A DNA stretch of 64,000 nt from Oxalobacteraceae sp. CFBP 8761. GTDB taxonomy: Bacteria > Pseudomonadota > Gammaproteobacteria > Burkholderiales > Burkholderiaceae_D. The position numbers and the translations under genes were made by a program. Location: positions 2,778,996 to 2,842,995 of the forward strand of contig JACYUE010000001.1 of assembly GCA_014841595.1 (NCBI GenBank), given 5' to 3'. Below the pieces are notes generated by a model, which had not been told where the DNA came from, made no database searches, and worked only from the letters and a program-made list of their open reading frames with translations. Within the stretch, counting starts at the first letter, position 1, and each line of letters opens with the position of its first letter. Positions 45,925 to 54,227 of this stretch are shown here, piece after piece.

Positions 45925-46917
45925 CATCGGCTGGTCCGCCTGGTCGTCGATTCCCAGCAAATCTTCCAGCCGCGCCAGCGACACCTCATCCTTGATCACC
46001 GAACGCAGCCAGGTATGCAATGGCTGCTCGCCCCAGCGCGCCGCTTTTTCCGCCAGATACGCAACGGGGCTGTGTGGCTCCGTGCGCCGGAAGAAATCGG
46101 CGACCTGGCGCAGCTGCGCCAGCGCCTGATCGCGGTGCCCGACCGGTCCGTCGATGTGCGCCGGCCGGGCCACGGCGATGGCGCCGCCCTGCCCTGCCGT
46201 CGATGACGCAGCGCTTGTCACCGCTAGCGGCAAGCCTGGTGAGATCAGGTCGATGACGTCGCGCAGCGCCGTGCGGGCCGAGCTGCAGCTGGGACCGTCG
46301 TTGCCCAGTTGCGCATCGACGACCCGTTCCAGTTCGCCAAGCGCCGCGACGCACGCTTCACAATCAGCCAGCAACGCCTGCACAAACGCCGGCTTGCTGC
46401 GTGCACGCAGCGCCTCCAGTTCGGCCACCGCGTCCGGCCCTCGTGCGCGCGCCACTTCCCATGCCTGCAGCGTCAGGGTGCCGCTCTCGTCCAGCGCGAC
46501 CCCCTTGGCCAGCGGCGCCACGCGGCTGGCCAGCCAGCCCAGGATGCCGATGCGCCGCTCGACGCCGTCTTCGTCGGCCTGCGGATGCACGCCGTCCCAG
46601 TAGCGCGCGCACAGCGCGGCCACCAGGCCCAGGCCATCGGCCAGGCCGCGCATGCCGCCGGTACGGGTGCTGGCCTCGGCCAGCCAGGCGGCCAGTTGCA
46701 AGTCCTTGCTGCGCGTTTCGAGCAGGGCGGCGCAGCGTTTGCCGACGAACTTCCAGTCGGCTTCCTTGAGCGCCGTGACCCAGGCGCCCTGCTCCAGCGA
46801 CGGATCGTCGGCCAGGCGCGCGCGGGCGATCTCGTCGACTTCGGGCGCGAAGGCCAGGTCGGCGCCGCACGGATTGTCCGGCGTGATTGGTGTGAGCAAC
46901 AGGTCGATAGCGAGCAT
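45907..46917 (-). CDS. tssA: Type VI secretion protein TssA
   Basis: 336 residues. The ImpA N-terminal domain (PITPDNPCGADLAFAPEVDEIARARL...WVTALKEADWKFVGKRCAALLETRSKDLQLAAWLAEA) is complete. The C-terminal part has SPVAYLAEKAARWGEQPLHTWLRSVIKDE, the end typical of short-type TssA. It primes baseplate and sheath assembly, capping the growing tail. AAGGAGA precedes the ATG. It is the last gene of the minus-strand T6SS operon, 27 nt after tssH. Confidence 0.93.
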   Translation of the reverse strand: MLAIDLLLTPITPDNPCGADLAFAPEVDEIARARLADDPSLEQGAWVTALKEADWKFVGKRCAALLETRSKDLQLAAWLAEASTRTGGMRGLADGLGLVAALCARYWDGVHPQADEDGVERRIGILGWLASRVAPLAKGVALDESGTLTLQAWEVARARGPDAVAELEALRARSKPAFVQALLADCEACVAALGELERVVDAQLGNDGPSCSSARTALRDVIDLISPGLPLAVTSAASSTAGQGGAIAVARPAHIDGPVGHRDQALAQLRQVADFFRRTEPHSPVAYLAEKAARWGEQPLHTWLRSVIKDEVSLARLEDLLGIDDQADQPMKHPAP

Positions 46918-46944
46918 GGCGTCTCCTTGGAATCAAGTCTGCAA

Positions 46945-49602
46945 TCAAGCCTGGACCGGTTCGATCAGGTATTTGAACTTGCCGGCGCGGGTGGCGCCGA
47001 CCTTCACGCGGGCGATGGCGCCGCCTTCCATCATCCGCGCCAGCACGCTGTCGGCGATCTCGGGCAGCAGCGTGCCGCCCAGGATGTTGTCGATATTGCG
47101 CGCGCCGGAATCGACTTCGGTGCAGCGGCTGAGCACTGCCGCCACCAGGGCGTCGTCGTATTCGAAGCTGGCCTTGTGGTTCTCGAGCACGCGCGCACCG
47201 ATGCGCGCAAGCTTCAGACGGATGATATTGGCCAGCACCTCGTCGCCGATCGGGTAGAACGGCACCACGCTCAAGCGGCCCAGGAAAGCCGGCTTGAAAT
47301 GCTTCATCAGGCTCGGGCGCAGGAGGTCGGCCAGCGCGTCGGGCGTGGGCAGGTCGGCCGCCGGCTTGTTCAGGCAGGCAGCCATCAGCTGGCTGGCGCC
47401 GACGTTCGACGTCAGGATGATGATCGTGTTGCGAAAGTCGATGACGCGGCCTTCGGCATCGTCCATCACACCCTTGTCGAAGACCTGGTAGAACAGTTCG
47501 AGCACGTCCGGGTGCGCTTTCTCGGCTTCGTCGAGCAGCACGACGCTGTACGGATTGCGCCGCACCGCTTCGGTCAGCACGCCGCCCTCGCCGTAGCCGA
47601 CATAGCCGGGCGGCGAGCCTTTCAGGCCGGAGACGCTGTGCGCTTCCTGGTATTCGCTCATATTGATCGTGATGAGCTTGCGCTCGCCGCCGTACAGGAT
47701 GTCGGCCAGCGCCAGCGCCGTTTCGGTCTTGCCCACGCCCGAGGTGCCGACAAACAAAAACACGCCCTTGGGCTTGTTCGGATCGTCGAGGTTGGCGCGC
47801 GCGGTGCGCACGCGCTGGGCCACGACACTGCTCGCGTGGCGCTGGCCCAGGATGCGCTCGTCGAGCATCGCCTGCAGATTGACGACGGTGCGGATTTCAT
47901 CCTTGACCATGCGCCCGAGCGGGATGCCGGTCCAGGCGGCGACGATGGCGGCAACCGTGTGCCCGTCGACCTGCACCGGCACCAGCGGCGCATCGCCCTG
48001 CAGGGATCGCAGACGCTCGCCCAGCGCGCGCAGTTGCACGCTGCCGTCCCCCGCTGCGTTTGGTCCCGCCCCTTCGAGTTCCGCGCGCAGGGTGCCGATC
48101 TGGCCCGCCAGCACCTGTTCGTCGGTCCAACGACTTTGCAGCGCGACCTGCTCGGCCGCTGCACTGGCGCGCTCTTCGCCCAGCGACGCCAGCACTTGCG
48201 CGTGGTCGTCCCCGGCGCTGGCGTCGCGACTCAGGGCTTTGACGCGGGCGTCCAAGCGCTCGATGCGGCGTCCGCAATCTTCCAGCAATGCCGGCGTCGC
48301 GCTCTGGCCCAGCGCCACCCTGGCGCACGCCGTGTCCAGCACACTGATGGCCTTGTCCGGCAACTGGCGCCCGCTGATGTAGCGGTGCGACAGGCGCACC
48401 GCCTCGGTGATGGCCTCGTCATAGATGCGCACACCGAAGTGCTGCTCCATCAGCGGCGTCATCGCGCGCAGCATCGCAGCCGCCGTGTCTTCGTCGGGCT
48501 CCTCGACCTTGATCACCTGGAAGCGCCGCGCGAGCGCCGCATCCTTTTCGAAGTATTTCTTGTATTCGCCCCAGGTGGTCGCGGCGATCGTGCGCAGCTC
48601 GCCCCGCGCCAGTGCGGGCTTGAGCAGGTTGGCCGCATCGTTCTGGCCGGCCGCGCCGCCGGCACCGATCATCGTGTGCGCTTCGTCGATGAAGAGGATG
48701 ATCGCGTGGGGGCTCTGCTTGATCTCGTGGATGACATTCTTGAGGCGGTTTTCGAATTCGCCCTTCACGCTGGCGCCGGCCTGCAGCAAGCCCATGTCGA
48801 GCGTGTGGATCTCGGCGCCCTTGAGCACGTCCGGCACGTCACCCAGTGCAATGCGCAGCGCCAGGCCCTCGACGACGGCCGTTTTGCCGACACCTGCTTC
48901 GCCCGTCAGGATCGGGTTGTTCTGGCGCCGCCGCATCAGGATGTCGATGGCCTGGCGGATCTCCATGTCGCGCCCGATGACCGGGTCGACCTTGCCGTCG
49001 CGCGCACGCGCCGTCAGGCACGTCGTGTACTGATCGAGCGCCGGCGTGGCGCGGCCCGCAGACTGCGCCAGCTCGGATGCAGCATCCGGCCCGGGCTCGC
49101 TGCTTTCCGCCGCCAGCTCCGTTTGCTCTACCGAGCCGCGCGTCAGGCGCTCGAGATCGTGCTTCAGGCGGTCCAGCGGAAAGCGCGCAAACAGCGGCGA
49201 GGCACGCTGCGCCAGTTGCGCCAGCGACGGCTCGGTCAACAGCGCCAGTATCAGATGGCTGCTGCGAATCCGGGACGGCCCGCCGGCGCCGAGCGACGCG
49301 ATCAGCCAGGCGTGCTCGAACAGCAGCGGCAGATGGCGTGAAAACACGGGCGTGCGTGCGCTGCCGGTGGCAAAGCGCGCCACTTCGCGGCGCAGGTCGG
49401 CTTCGAGGCCCGTGAGGCTGATATCGCAGTGGCGCGCGATCGCGGTCAGGTCGCTGCCCGGCTGCTCGATCAGGCCAAGAAACAGATGCTCGACGTCGAC
49501 TTCGTACTGGCCCAGCCCGACGCAGATGCTGGCGGCGCGCGTGGCCGCCGCGCGCGTGGTGTCGTTGAGCTTCGAGATCAGCGTCTTGAGGTTGATGTCC
49601 AT
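46945..49602 (-). CDS. tssH: Type VI secretion AAA+ ATPase TssH (ClpV)
   Basis: 885-residue hexameric unfoldase that disassembles contracted TssBC sheaths in the cytosol. The N-domain is followed by ATPase module 1 (Walker A GEAGVGKTAVVEG, Walker B ILFIDEAHT) and module 2 (GTSGVGKTETALALAD, VVLLDEAEKAHPDVLELFYQVFDKG). The middle region is Ala-rich and shorter than in ClpB, as in ClpV. Its ATG lies inside the end of tssE (25-nt overlap), so tssE and tssH are directly joined with no gene between. Confidence 0.96.
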   Translation of the reverse strand: MDINLKTLISKLNDTTRAAATRAASICVGLGQYEVDVEHLFLGLIEQPGSDLTAIARHCDISLTGLEADLRREVARFATGSARTPVFSRHLPLLFEHAWLIASLGAGGPSRIRSSHLILALLTEPSLAQLAQRASPLFARFPLDRLKHDLERLTRGSVEQTELAAESSEPGPDAASELAQSAGRATPALDQYTTCLTARARDGKVDPVIGRDMEIRQAIDILMRRRQNNPILTGEAGVGKTAVVEGLALRIALGDVPDVLKGAEIHTLDMGLLQAGASVKGEFENRLKNVIHEIKQSPHAIILFIDEAHTMIGAGGAAGQNDAANLLKPALARGELRTIAATTWGEYKKYFEKDAALARRFQVIKVEEPDEDTAAAMLRAMTPLMEQHFGVRIYDEAITEAVRLSHRYISGRQLPDKAISVLDTACARVALGQSATPALLEDCGRRIERLDARVKALSRDASAGDDHAQVLASLGEERASAAAEQVALQSRWTDEQVLAGQIGTLRAELEGAGPNAAGDGSVQLRALGERLRSLQGDAPLVPVQVDGHTVAAIVAAWTGIPLGRMVKDEIRTVVNLQAMLDERILGQRHASSVVAQRVRTARANLDDPNKPKGVFLFVGTSGVGKTETALALADILYGGERKLITINMSEYQEAHSVSGLKGSPPGYVGYGEGGVLTEAVRRNPYSVVLLDEAEKAHPDVLELFYQVFDKGVMDDAEGRVIDFRNTIIILTSNVGASQLMAACLNKPAADLPTPDALADLLRPSLMKHFKPAFLGRLSVVPFYPIGDEVLANIIRLKLARIGARVLENHKASFEYDDALVAAVLSRCTEVDSGARNIDNILGGTLLPEIADSVLARMMEGGAIARVKVGATRAGKFKYLIEPVQA

Positions 49603-50102
49603 CGTGCCTCCTGGTCGGGTGGGTTCGCGGCCTTGGCAGGCCGGACGGTACGGTTGACGTCGTAGTGCAGCGACGACGGTTGCAGAACGGCGTTGAAGTT
49701 GATCGTCCCGTCCTGGCCGCCCAGCGCCAGACGGGCATGAATGACAAACTGCAGGCGGTTGACGTCGCCCGCGTCCGGCGCAAACGCGGCGCGCACGTCG
49801 GACAGGCGTGGCTCATGCGAGGCAAGCGCTTCTTCGATGCTGGCGCAGACGGCGTCGCGATCAAGGCTGCTGGTCAGGCAAAACCCGGCGAAGTCGATCA
49901 GGCCGTAATTGAGCAAGGATGCGCGCGCATGCGGGTAGCCGGCCAGGTGGGCGGGATCGAGCGCGAGGCGGGTATTGAGCAAGGCTTCGAGGTCACGCGC
50001 GATGCTGTCCTTGACGCGCTCGATGCCGGCCGGCGCGCCGGCCCCAAGATCGCGGCGCTCGTCCATGAGGCGGTCGAGCAGCCCAGGCGTACAGCCTTTC
50101 AT
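49578..50102 (-). CDS. tssE: Type VI secretion baseplate protein TssE
   Basis: 174 residues of the gp25-like baseplate wedge family. GCTPGLLDRLMDE is the N-terminal signature and IARDLEALLNTRLALDPAHLAGYPHARASLLNYGLIDFAG the conserved core; a glutamate-containing stretch (IEEALASHEPRLSDVRAAF) follows. The C-terminus carries about 30 residues (after LHYDVNRTVRP) encoded over the tssH start. GGAGACACC precedes the ATG. It attaches the sheath to the baseplate together with TssF, TssG and TssK; tssF and tssG are not found nearby. Confidence 0.92.
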   Translation of the reverse strand: MKGCTPGLLDRLMDERRDLGAGAPAGIERVKDSIARDLEALLNTRLALDPAHLAGYPHARASLLNYGLIDFAGFCLTSSLDRDAVCASIEEALASHEPRLSDVRAAFAPDAGDVNRLQFVIHARLALGGQDGTINFNAVLQPSSLHYDVNRTVRPAKAANPPDQEARWTSTSRR

Positions 50103-50133
50103 GGTGTCTCCGAGGGGGGGTAATTACAACGAA

Positions 50134-50160
50134 CACGCGGCGGCGCGCAGCCGCCGCGTG
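50134..50160 (-). terminator. Strong hairpin between hcp and tssE
   Basis: Perfect 11-bp GC stem (50134-50144 with 50150-50160) around a 5-nt loop, no U-run, 19 nt after the hcp stop. It probably acts as an attenuator or 3' stabiliser that lets hcp mRNA exceed the downstream genes. Confidence 0.6.
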
Positions 50161-50178
50161 GAAAGCGGCGGGCGCCGC

Positions 50179-50670
50179 TCAGACGATCTTGTTGGCCGCC
50201 AGGTCCCAGCCGCCCGAGGTGTTGCCGCCGGCGCCGCCGGTCACCTTTTGCTGGGTGTATTTCCACTTGATCTTCGAGAACTTCAGGCCCACTGCTTCGT
50301 GGATGATGCTGCCTTCGGCAACGCTTGGCTGGACACCGCCGATCAGCACGTTTTCAAGCTCGATCTCGAAGTACTTGATGCGCTCGCCCTGGCCATCGGC
50401 GCGCATGAATTCCAGCTTGGCCTTGGGGATGGTTTTGCCTGCCGAGCAGGTTTGCAACAGGATGGGCGAGGCCAGGTCGGCGAGCTTGGTCAGCGCGATT
50501 TCCTGATGCTCGCAGCGTTCGGCGGTGTGACCGCCGCCGGTGGATGCCGTGGCCGACCGGGGCTGGCTCACGCCCCAGTTCACCGAGGTGCACTCGATCC
50601 AGTCCTTGTGCCGGTCATCCTGCGACTCGCCTTTGATCCCGTCGATCTGCAGGTACACGTCAATTGCCAT
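50179..50670 (-). CDS. hcp: Type VI secretion tube protein Hcp
   Basis: 163 residues, the standard Hcp1-type beta-barrel: MAIDVYLQIDGIKGESQDDRHKDWIECTS at the start, HQEIALTKLADLASPILLQTCSAGK in the middle, and the C-terminal IKWKYTQQKVTGG with a short tail ending AANKIV. Hexameric rings stack into the inner tube that is expelled and secreted. It sits between tssC (55 nt) and tssE (76 nt with a hairpin). Confidence 0.96.
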   Translation of the reverse strand: MAIDVYLQIDGIKGESQDDRHKDWIECTSVNWGVSQPRSATASTGGGHTAERCEHQEIALTKLADLASPILLQTCSAGKTIPKAKLEFMRADGQGERIKYFEIELENVLIGGVQPSVAEGSIIHEAVGLKFSKIKWKYTQQKVTGGAGGNTSGGWDLAANKIV

Positions 50671-50725
50671 GTTCTACTCCAAGTGTGATTGAAACGTCGG
50701 TTGAACAACAAGTTGGTTACAGCAG

Positions 50726-52216
50726 TCAGTTCTTGGTCGATTGCGGCAACTCCGCGACCAAACGGAGCGAAACGGACAGCTCGTCGAGCTGGAAATGCGG
50801 TCGCAGGAACGACACGGCGCGGTACACGCCGGGCCGGCCCGGCACCTCGGATACCTGCACGCTGGCTTCGCGCAGCGGGAACTGCGCTTTCTGGTCCTGG
50901 CTCGCGTTATCGTCGAGCAGGACGTATTGCGTCAGCCAGCGGTTCAGGTAATCCTCGACATTGGACGCTGCCGCGAAGCTGCCGATCTTGTCGCGCATCA
51001 TGGATTTCATGTAATGCGCTATACGCGACACAGCAAAGATGTATTGAAGTTGCGACGACAGCACCGCGTTCGCATTGGCCGCCTCGTTGTTGTACTTGCG
51101 CGCCTTCTGCGCCGACTGCGCCCCAAAAAACGCGGCGTACGACGTGTTCTTGCAATGCACGAGCGAGATGAAGCCCAGGTCCGACATTTCCTTTTCGCGG
51201 CGGTCCGTGATCGCCACTTCGGTCGGGCACTTGAGCGCCACCTCGCCCTCGTCGGTCTTGAACGTGTGAGTCGGCAGGTTTTCGACCAGCCCACCGCCCT
51301 CGACGCCGCGGATCGCCGCGCACCAGCCGTAATCCTCGAATGCACGCGTCAGGCGCGCACCGAACGCATACGCCGCGTTGCACCACAGGTAGCGGGAATG
51401 GTCGCTGCCGTCGACGTCTTCGACATAATTGAAGCCTTCGGTGGTCATGCCGTCGGCCGGGTGGTACGGCAGCCGGCCCAGGAAGCGCGGCAGCGTCAGG
51501 CCGACATAGCGCGCGTCTTCCGATTCGCGGAACGCCTTCCACTTCGCGTATTCGACGGTGTCGAACACCTTGGCCAGATCGCGCGGCTTGCCCAGGTCGC
51601 CGAAGCTTTCGACGCCGAACAGTTCGGAGCTGGATGACGTGATGAACGGCGCGTGGCTGGCAGCGGCCACGTGCGACATCTGCTCGAGAAAATAGATGTC
51701 TTCGGGCTGGCGCGTGATCTCGAAGTCGCCGATCAGGGTGCCGTACGGTGCGCCGCCGAAGGTGCCGAATTCTTCTTCGTAGATTTTCTTGAACATCGTG
51801 CTCTGATCGAATTCCATGGCCGACTGGAAGTCTTTCACCAGCTCGCGCTTGGACGCGTTGAGCATGCGGATCTGCAGGTTCGCGCCCGTCGTGCTGTTCT
51901 TGACCAGATATTGCAGGCCCGTCCAGCTGCGCTCGAGCTTCTGGAATTCGGGCGCGTGCATCACGCTGGATAACTGGTCGGAGATCATGCGGTCGAGCTC
52001 CGCGAGCCGGGCGTCGATCGTGGCCGACAGGTTCGACGACATCACCATCGTGCCCTGCATGACCTGGCCGACCAGCTCCGAGATCAGGTCGCGCGCCCGC
52101 ACATGCTCGCTGCTGGACGTGGCCACGCGGCTCTGTTCGACGATCTGGTCGAGCAGTGACGGATCCAGTTCGGGGGCGCCCGGCTGTGCGCCCGTTGATT
52201 CGAGGACTGCGGCCAT
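50726..52216 (-). CDS. tssC: Type VI secretion sheath protein TssC (VipB)
   Basis: About 496 residues: LDQIVEQSRVATSSSEH, LDRMISDQLSSVMHAPEFQKLERSW, LIGDFEITRQPEDIYFLEQMSHVAAASHAPFI, GLTLPRFLGRLPY and the C-terminal LPQSTKN are typical VipB/TssC sequence. With TssB it forms the contractile sheath. The ATG at 52216 follows AAGGAG; the longer TTG-started frame overlaps tssB and has no support. The gap to tssB is one base beyond the stop, indicating tight coupling that keeps the two subunits balanced. Confidence 0.96.
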   Translation of the reverse strand: MAAVLESTGAQPGAPELDPSLLDQIVEQSRVATSSSEHVRARDLISELVGQVMQGTMVMSSNLSATIDARLAELDRMISDQLSSVMHAPEFQKLERSWTGLQYLVKNSTTGANLQIRMLNASKRELVKDFQSAMEFDQSTMFKKIYEEEFGTFGGAPYGTLIGDFEITRQPEDIYFLEQMSHVAAASHAPFITSSSSELFGVESFGDLGKPRDLAKVFDTVEYAKWKAFRESEDARYVGLTLPRFLGRLPYHPADGMTTEGFNYVEDVDGSDHSRYLWCNAAYAFGARLTRAFEDYGWCAAIRGVEGGGLVENLPTHTFKTDEGEVALKCPTEVAITDRREKEMSDLGFISLVHCKNTSYAAFFGAQSAQKARKYNNEAANANAVLSSQLQYIFAVSRIAHYMKSMMRDKIGSFAAASNVEDYLNRWLTQYVLLDDNASQDQKAQFPLREASVQVSEVPGRPGVYRAVSFLRPHFQLDELSVSLRLVAELPQSTKN

Positions 52217-52217
52217 C

Positions 52218-52733
52218 TCAACTCTCCTTGCCGGTGTCGCCCTGCTGCTTGCGCAGGCTGTCGAGCTTTTCGGTGTTGCCAAGCACGTCGGTCAGGATAT
52301 CTTCGAGCTTGTCGTTTCCGGCCAGCTTGTTGCGCAAATCGGCCAGCCTGGTGCGCGCCTCGAGCAGCCTGGCCAGCGGCGCTACCTGGCGCACCACCGA
52401 TTCGGGCCGAAAATCTGCCATCTCGCGAAACTGAAGCTGCACGCCGAACTCGCCGCCTTCCCGCGACAGGTGGTTTTCTACCTTGAAGCTCGCCACCGGC
52501 GCCACGCCCCCGAGCACCTCGTCGAAATTGCTCGCATCGACATTGACGAATGTGCGGTCCTTCAGGCGTTTCTTGTCGACCTGGGGATCGGTTCCGAAAT
52601 CACCGACCACACCGACCACGAACGGCAGCTCCTTGTTCTCGGTTGCATCGCCGATCTCGACGTCATACGTCATCTGCACACGCGGCGCGCGCACTTTCTG
52701 CAACCGTTTTTGTACGCTTTCGTTCTTGGCCAT
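52218..52733 (-). CDS. tssB: Type VI secretion sheath protein TssB (VipA)
   Basis: 171 residues. ESVQKRLQKVRAPRVQMTYDVE is the conserved N-terminus; LPFVVGVVGDFG, KDRTFVNVDASNFDEVL and RLADLRNKLAGNDKLEDILTDVL follow, ending in a helical, charged tail. It intertwines with TssC in the sheath. It is the second gene of the minus operon, 61 nt after the TPR lipoprotein gene. Confidence 0.96.
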   Translation of the reverse strand: MAKNESVQKRLQKVRAPRVQMTYDVEIGDATENKELPFVVGVVGDFGTDPQVDKKRLKDRTFVNVDASNFDEVLGGVAPVASFKVENHLSREGGEFGVQLQFREMADFRPESVVRQVAPLARLLEARTRLADLRNKLAGNDKLEDILTDVLGNTEKLDSLRKQQGDTGKES

Positions 52734-52794
52734 ATCGACTCCAGTGGGGAAATGGGATGGCCGGCATGGCCGGCCACTGGTGAGAAATGCCGCG

Positions 52795-53379
52795 TTATTT
52801 CAGGACGTCGAACGGGCTGCCGCCCGCTGGGGCAGGTGCAGGCCGCGACGGCGCCGCCGCCGTCTGGGTGGACGGCTTGCGCACCGGTGGGCGCGCGGCC
52901 GGTCGCGTACTGACCAGTACTTCTTCGCCCAGACTGGTGCGCAGTAGCCTGGCCAGGTCCTGCGCCTCGCTGCGCACCGACCCCTGCAGATTGTTCTTGC
53001 GGGTCAGGTCGGCCAGTGCCTTGCTGGCCACGCGCAGGCCGCTGACGGCCAGGATGCTGTAGGCCAGCGTGTCGTTGGGGTCGCGCGCCAGGGCTTCCTG
53101 CGCATTGCTGATTGCCTCGCCATACTGGCTCGCGTCGAACCGGATCTGCGCCATGCGCACCCACGGTTTCTTGTCGACGGGATGGGCCACGCTGGCAGAC
53201 TTGAGCAATGCAATCGCTTTTTCGTGCTGGTGCGCCGCCAGCGCCGCGTCGGCCTGCACGTAGATGTTCCCGGACACGGCAGCGCGCGGGGTGTTCGTAC
53301 TGGTGCCCGTTCCGTCGGTGGCGCACCCGGCCAGGACGGCAACGCCGATCAGCATGGGTAACAGTCGTTGGCGAATCAT
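52795..53379 (-). CDS. T6SS-associated TPR lipoprotein
   Basis: 194 residues. A lipobox VLAGC gives an acylated Cys19. Two to three TPR-like helical pairs follow (ADAALAAHQHEKAIALLKSASVAHPVDKKPWVRMAQIRFDASQYGEAISNAQEALARDPNDTLAYSILA), then a Pro/Ala-rich tail ending SPFDVLK. Similar TPR lipoproteins head some Burkholderia T6SS operons (the TagM type), which I note from general knowledge. It probably works at the outer or inner membrane in assembly. GGAG lies 6 nt before the ATG. It is the first gene of the minus operon and diverges from tssJ across 203 bp. Confidence 0.8.
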   Translation of the reverse strand: MIRQRLLPMLIGVAVLAGCATDGTGTSTNTPRAAVSGNIYVQADAALAAHQHEKAIALLKSASVAHPVDKKPWVRMAQIRFDASQYGEAISNAQEALARDPNDTLAYSILAVSGLRVASKALADLTRKNNLQGSVRSEAQDLARLLRTSLGEEVLVSTRPAARPPVRKPSTQTAAAPSRPAPAPAGGSPFDVLK

Positions 53380-53582
53380 GTTCGGCTCCGGTGGATAAAC
53401 AAGCCACCATTATTCGCATCGGCACCCGTGTGCAGTTGTGCACGGTCAACAGCGCGTGCATTCAGCAAACAGATGTGGGATCGGTGCGCGAACGGGCGAC
53501 GCCTTGCGCTGGCGCAGCGTATGCGGGCGGGAAACGGATTCAATCCAACGCTGGCGTTCAAGAAACTGCACAGGAGAACCGG

Positions 53583-54173
53583 ATGACCCCAACCCACCGC
53601 TGCGCGCTGTTGATGCTCGCGTTCACGTTCACCGCAGCGCTGGCCGGCTGCGGCAACGCCCCGCACGGTTCGTTCGCCAGTGCGGCGTTGGGCGCGGTGG
53701 GCCTGCGCAAGCCGGCCGGGCTGCCCGAATCACAACAGCCGCCCCGTAACGTGCCACTGCGGCTGCACGCAGCCACACGCCTGAACGTCAACGAGCGCGG
53801 CCAGCCGCTGGCGCTCGCGGTGCGTCTCTACAAGCTGCGCCAGAAAGACGCCTTCGAAGAAGCGCCCTACGCCGCCTTCCTCGACCCGCAACAGGAACGT
53901 GAGCGGCTCGGCGCCGACCTGGTCGATGTCCGCGAAATCATGCTGGTGCCGGGGCAGCGCTACGAAGTGACCGAGAAGGTGGCACGCGAAGCGGGCCACG
54001 TCGGCATCGTGGCGCTGTTCCACAACCCCGCGGCCGGCCATTGGCGCACGACGGTCAGCAGCGTGGAGGCCGAGCGTAACGGCGTCAACATTGGTCTGCA
54101 TGCCTGTGCGATGAGTGTGGCCAGTGGCACCGTTAGTGGCGGGAGTACGCTGGGGTCTGTGCGCTGTCAATAA
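53583..54173 (+). CDS. tssJ: Type VI secretion outer-membrane lipoprotein TssJ
   Basis: 196 residues with a lipoprotein signal (ALAGC, Cys23). NVPLRLHAATRLNVNERGQPLALAVRLYKLRQKDAFEEAPYAAFLD is the classical TssJ beta-sandwich with the loop that contacts TssM. VPGQRYEVTEKVAREAGHVGIVALFHNP completes it. It anchors the TssJLM membrane complex to the outer membrane. AGGAG lies 7 nt before the ATG. First gene of tssJKL. Confidence 0.94.
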   Translation: MTPTHRCALLMLAFTFTAALAGCGNAPHGSFASAALGAVGLRKPAGLPESQQPPRNVPLRLHAATRLNVNERGQPLALAVRLYKLRQKDAFEEAPYAAFLDPQQERERLGADLVDVREIMLVPGQRYEVTEKVAREAGHVGIVALFHNPAAGHWRTTVSSVEAERNGVNIGLHACAMSVASGTVSGGSTLGSVRCQ

Positions 54174-54227
54174 ACGTCGAAAACTTTCCTGCAAGCTAAA
54201 CATTTTCGGACACCAAGCGAGGCCGCC

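Noticed and set aside
46309..49341. A 1010-codon plus-strand frame over tssA and tssH
   Set aside because: Shadow of two unmistakable T6SS genes; Arg/His/Gln-rich composition typical of an antisense high-GC frame.
46945..50102. tssF or tssG hidden as a frameshifted or small gene between tssE and tssH
   Set aside because: The two genes overlap by 25 nt, so there is no room, and no other frame in the locus shows the family motifs.
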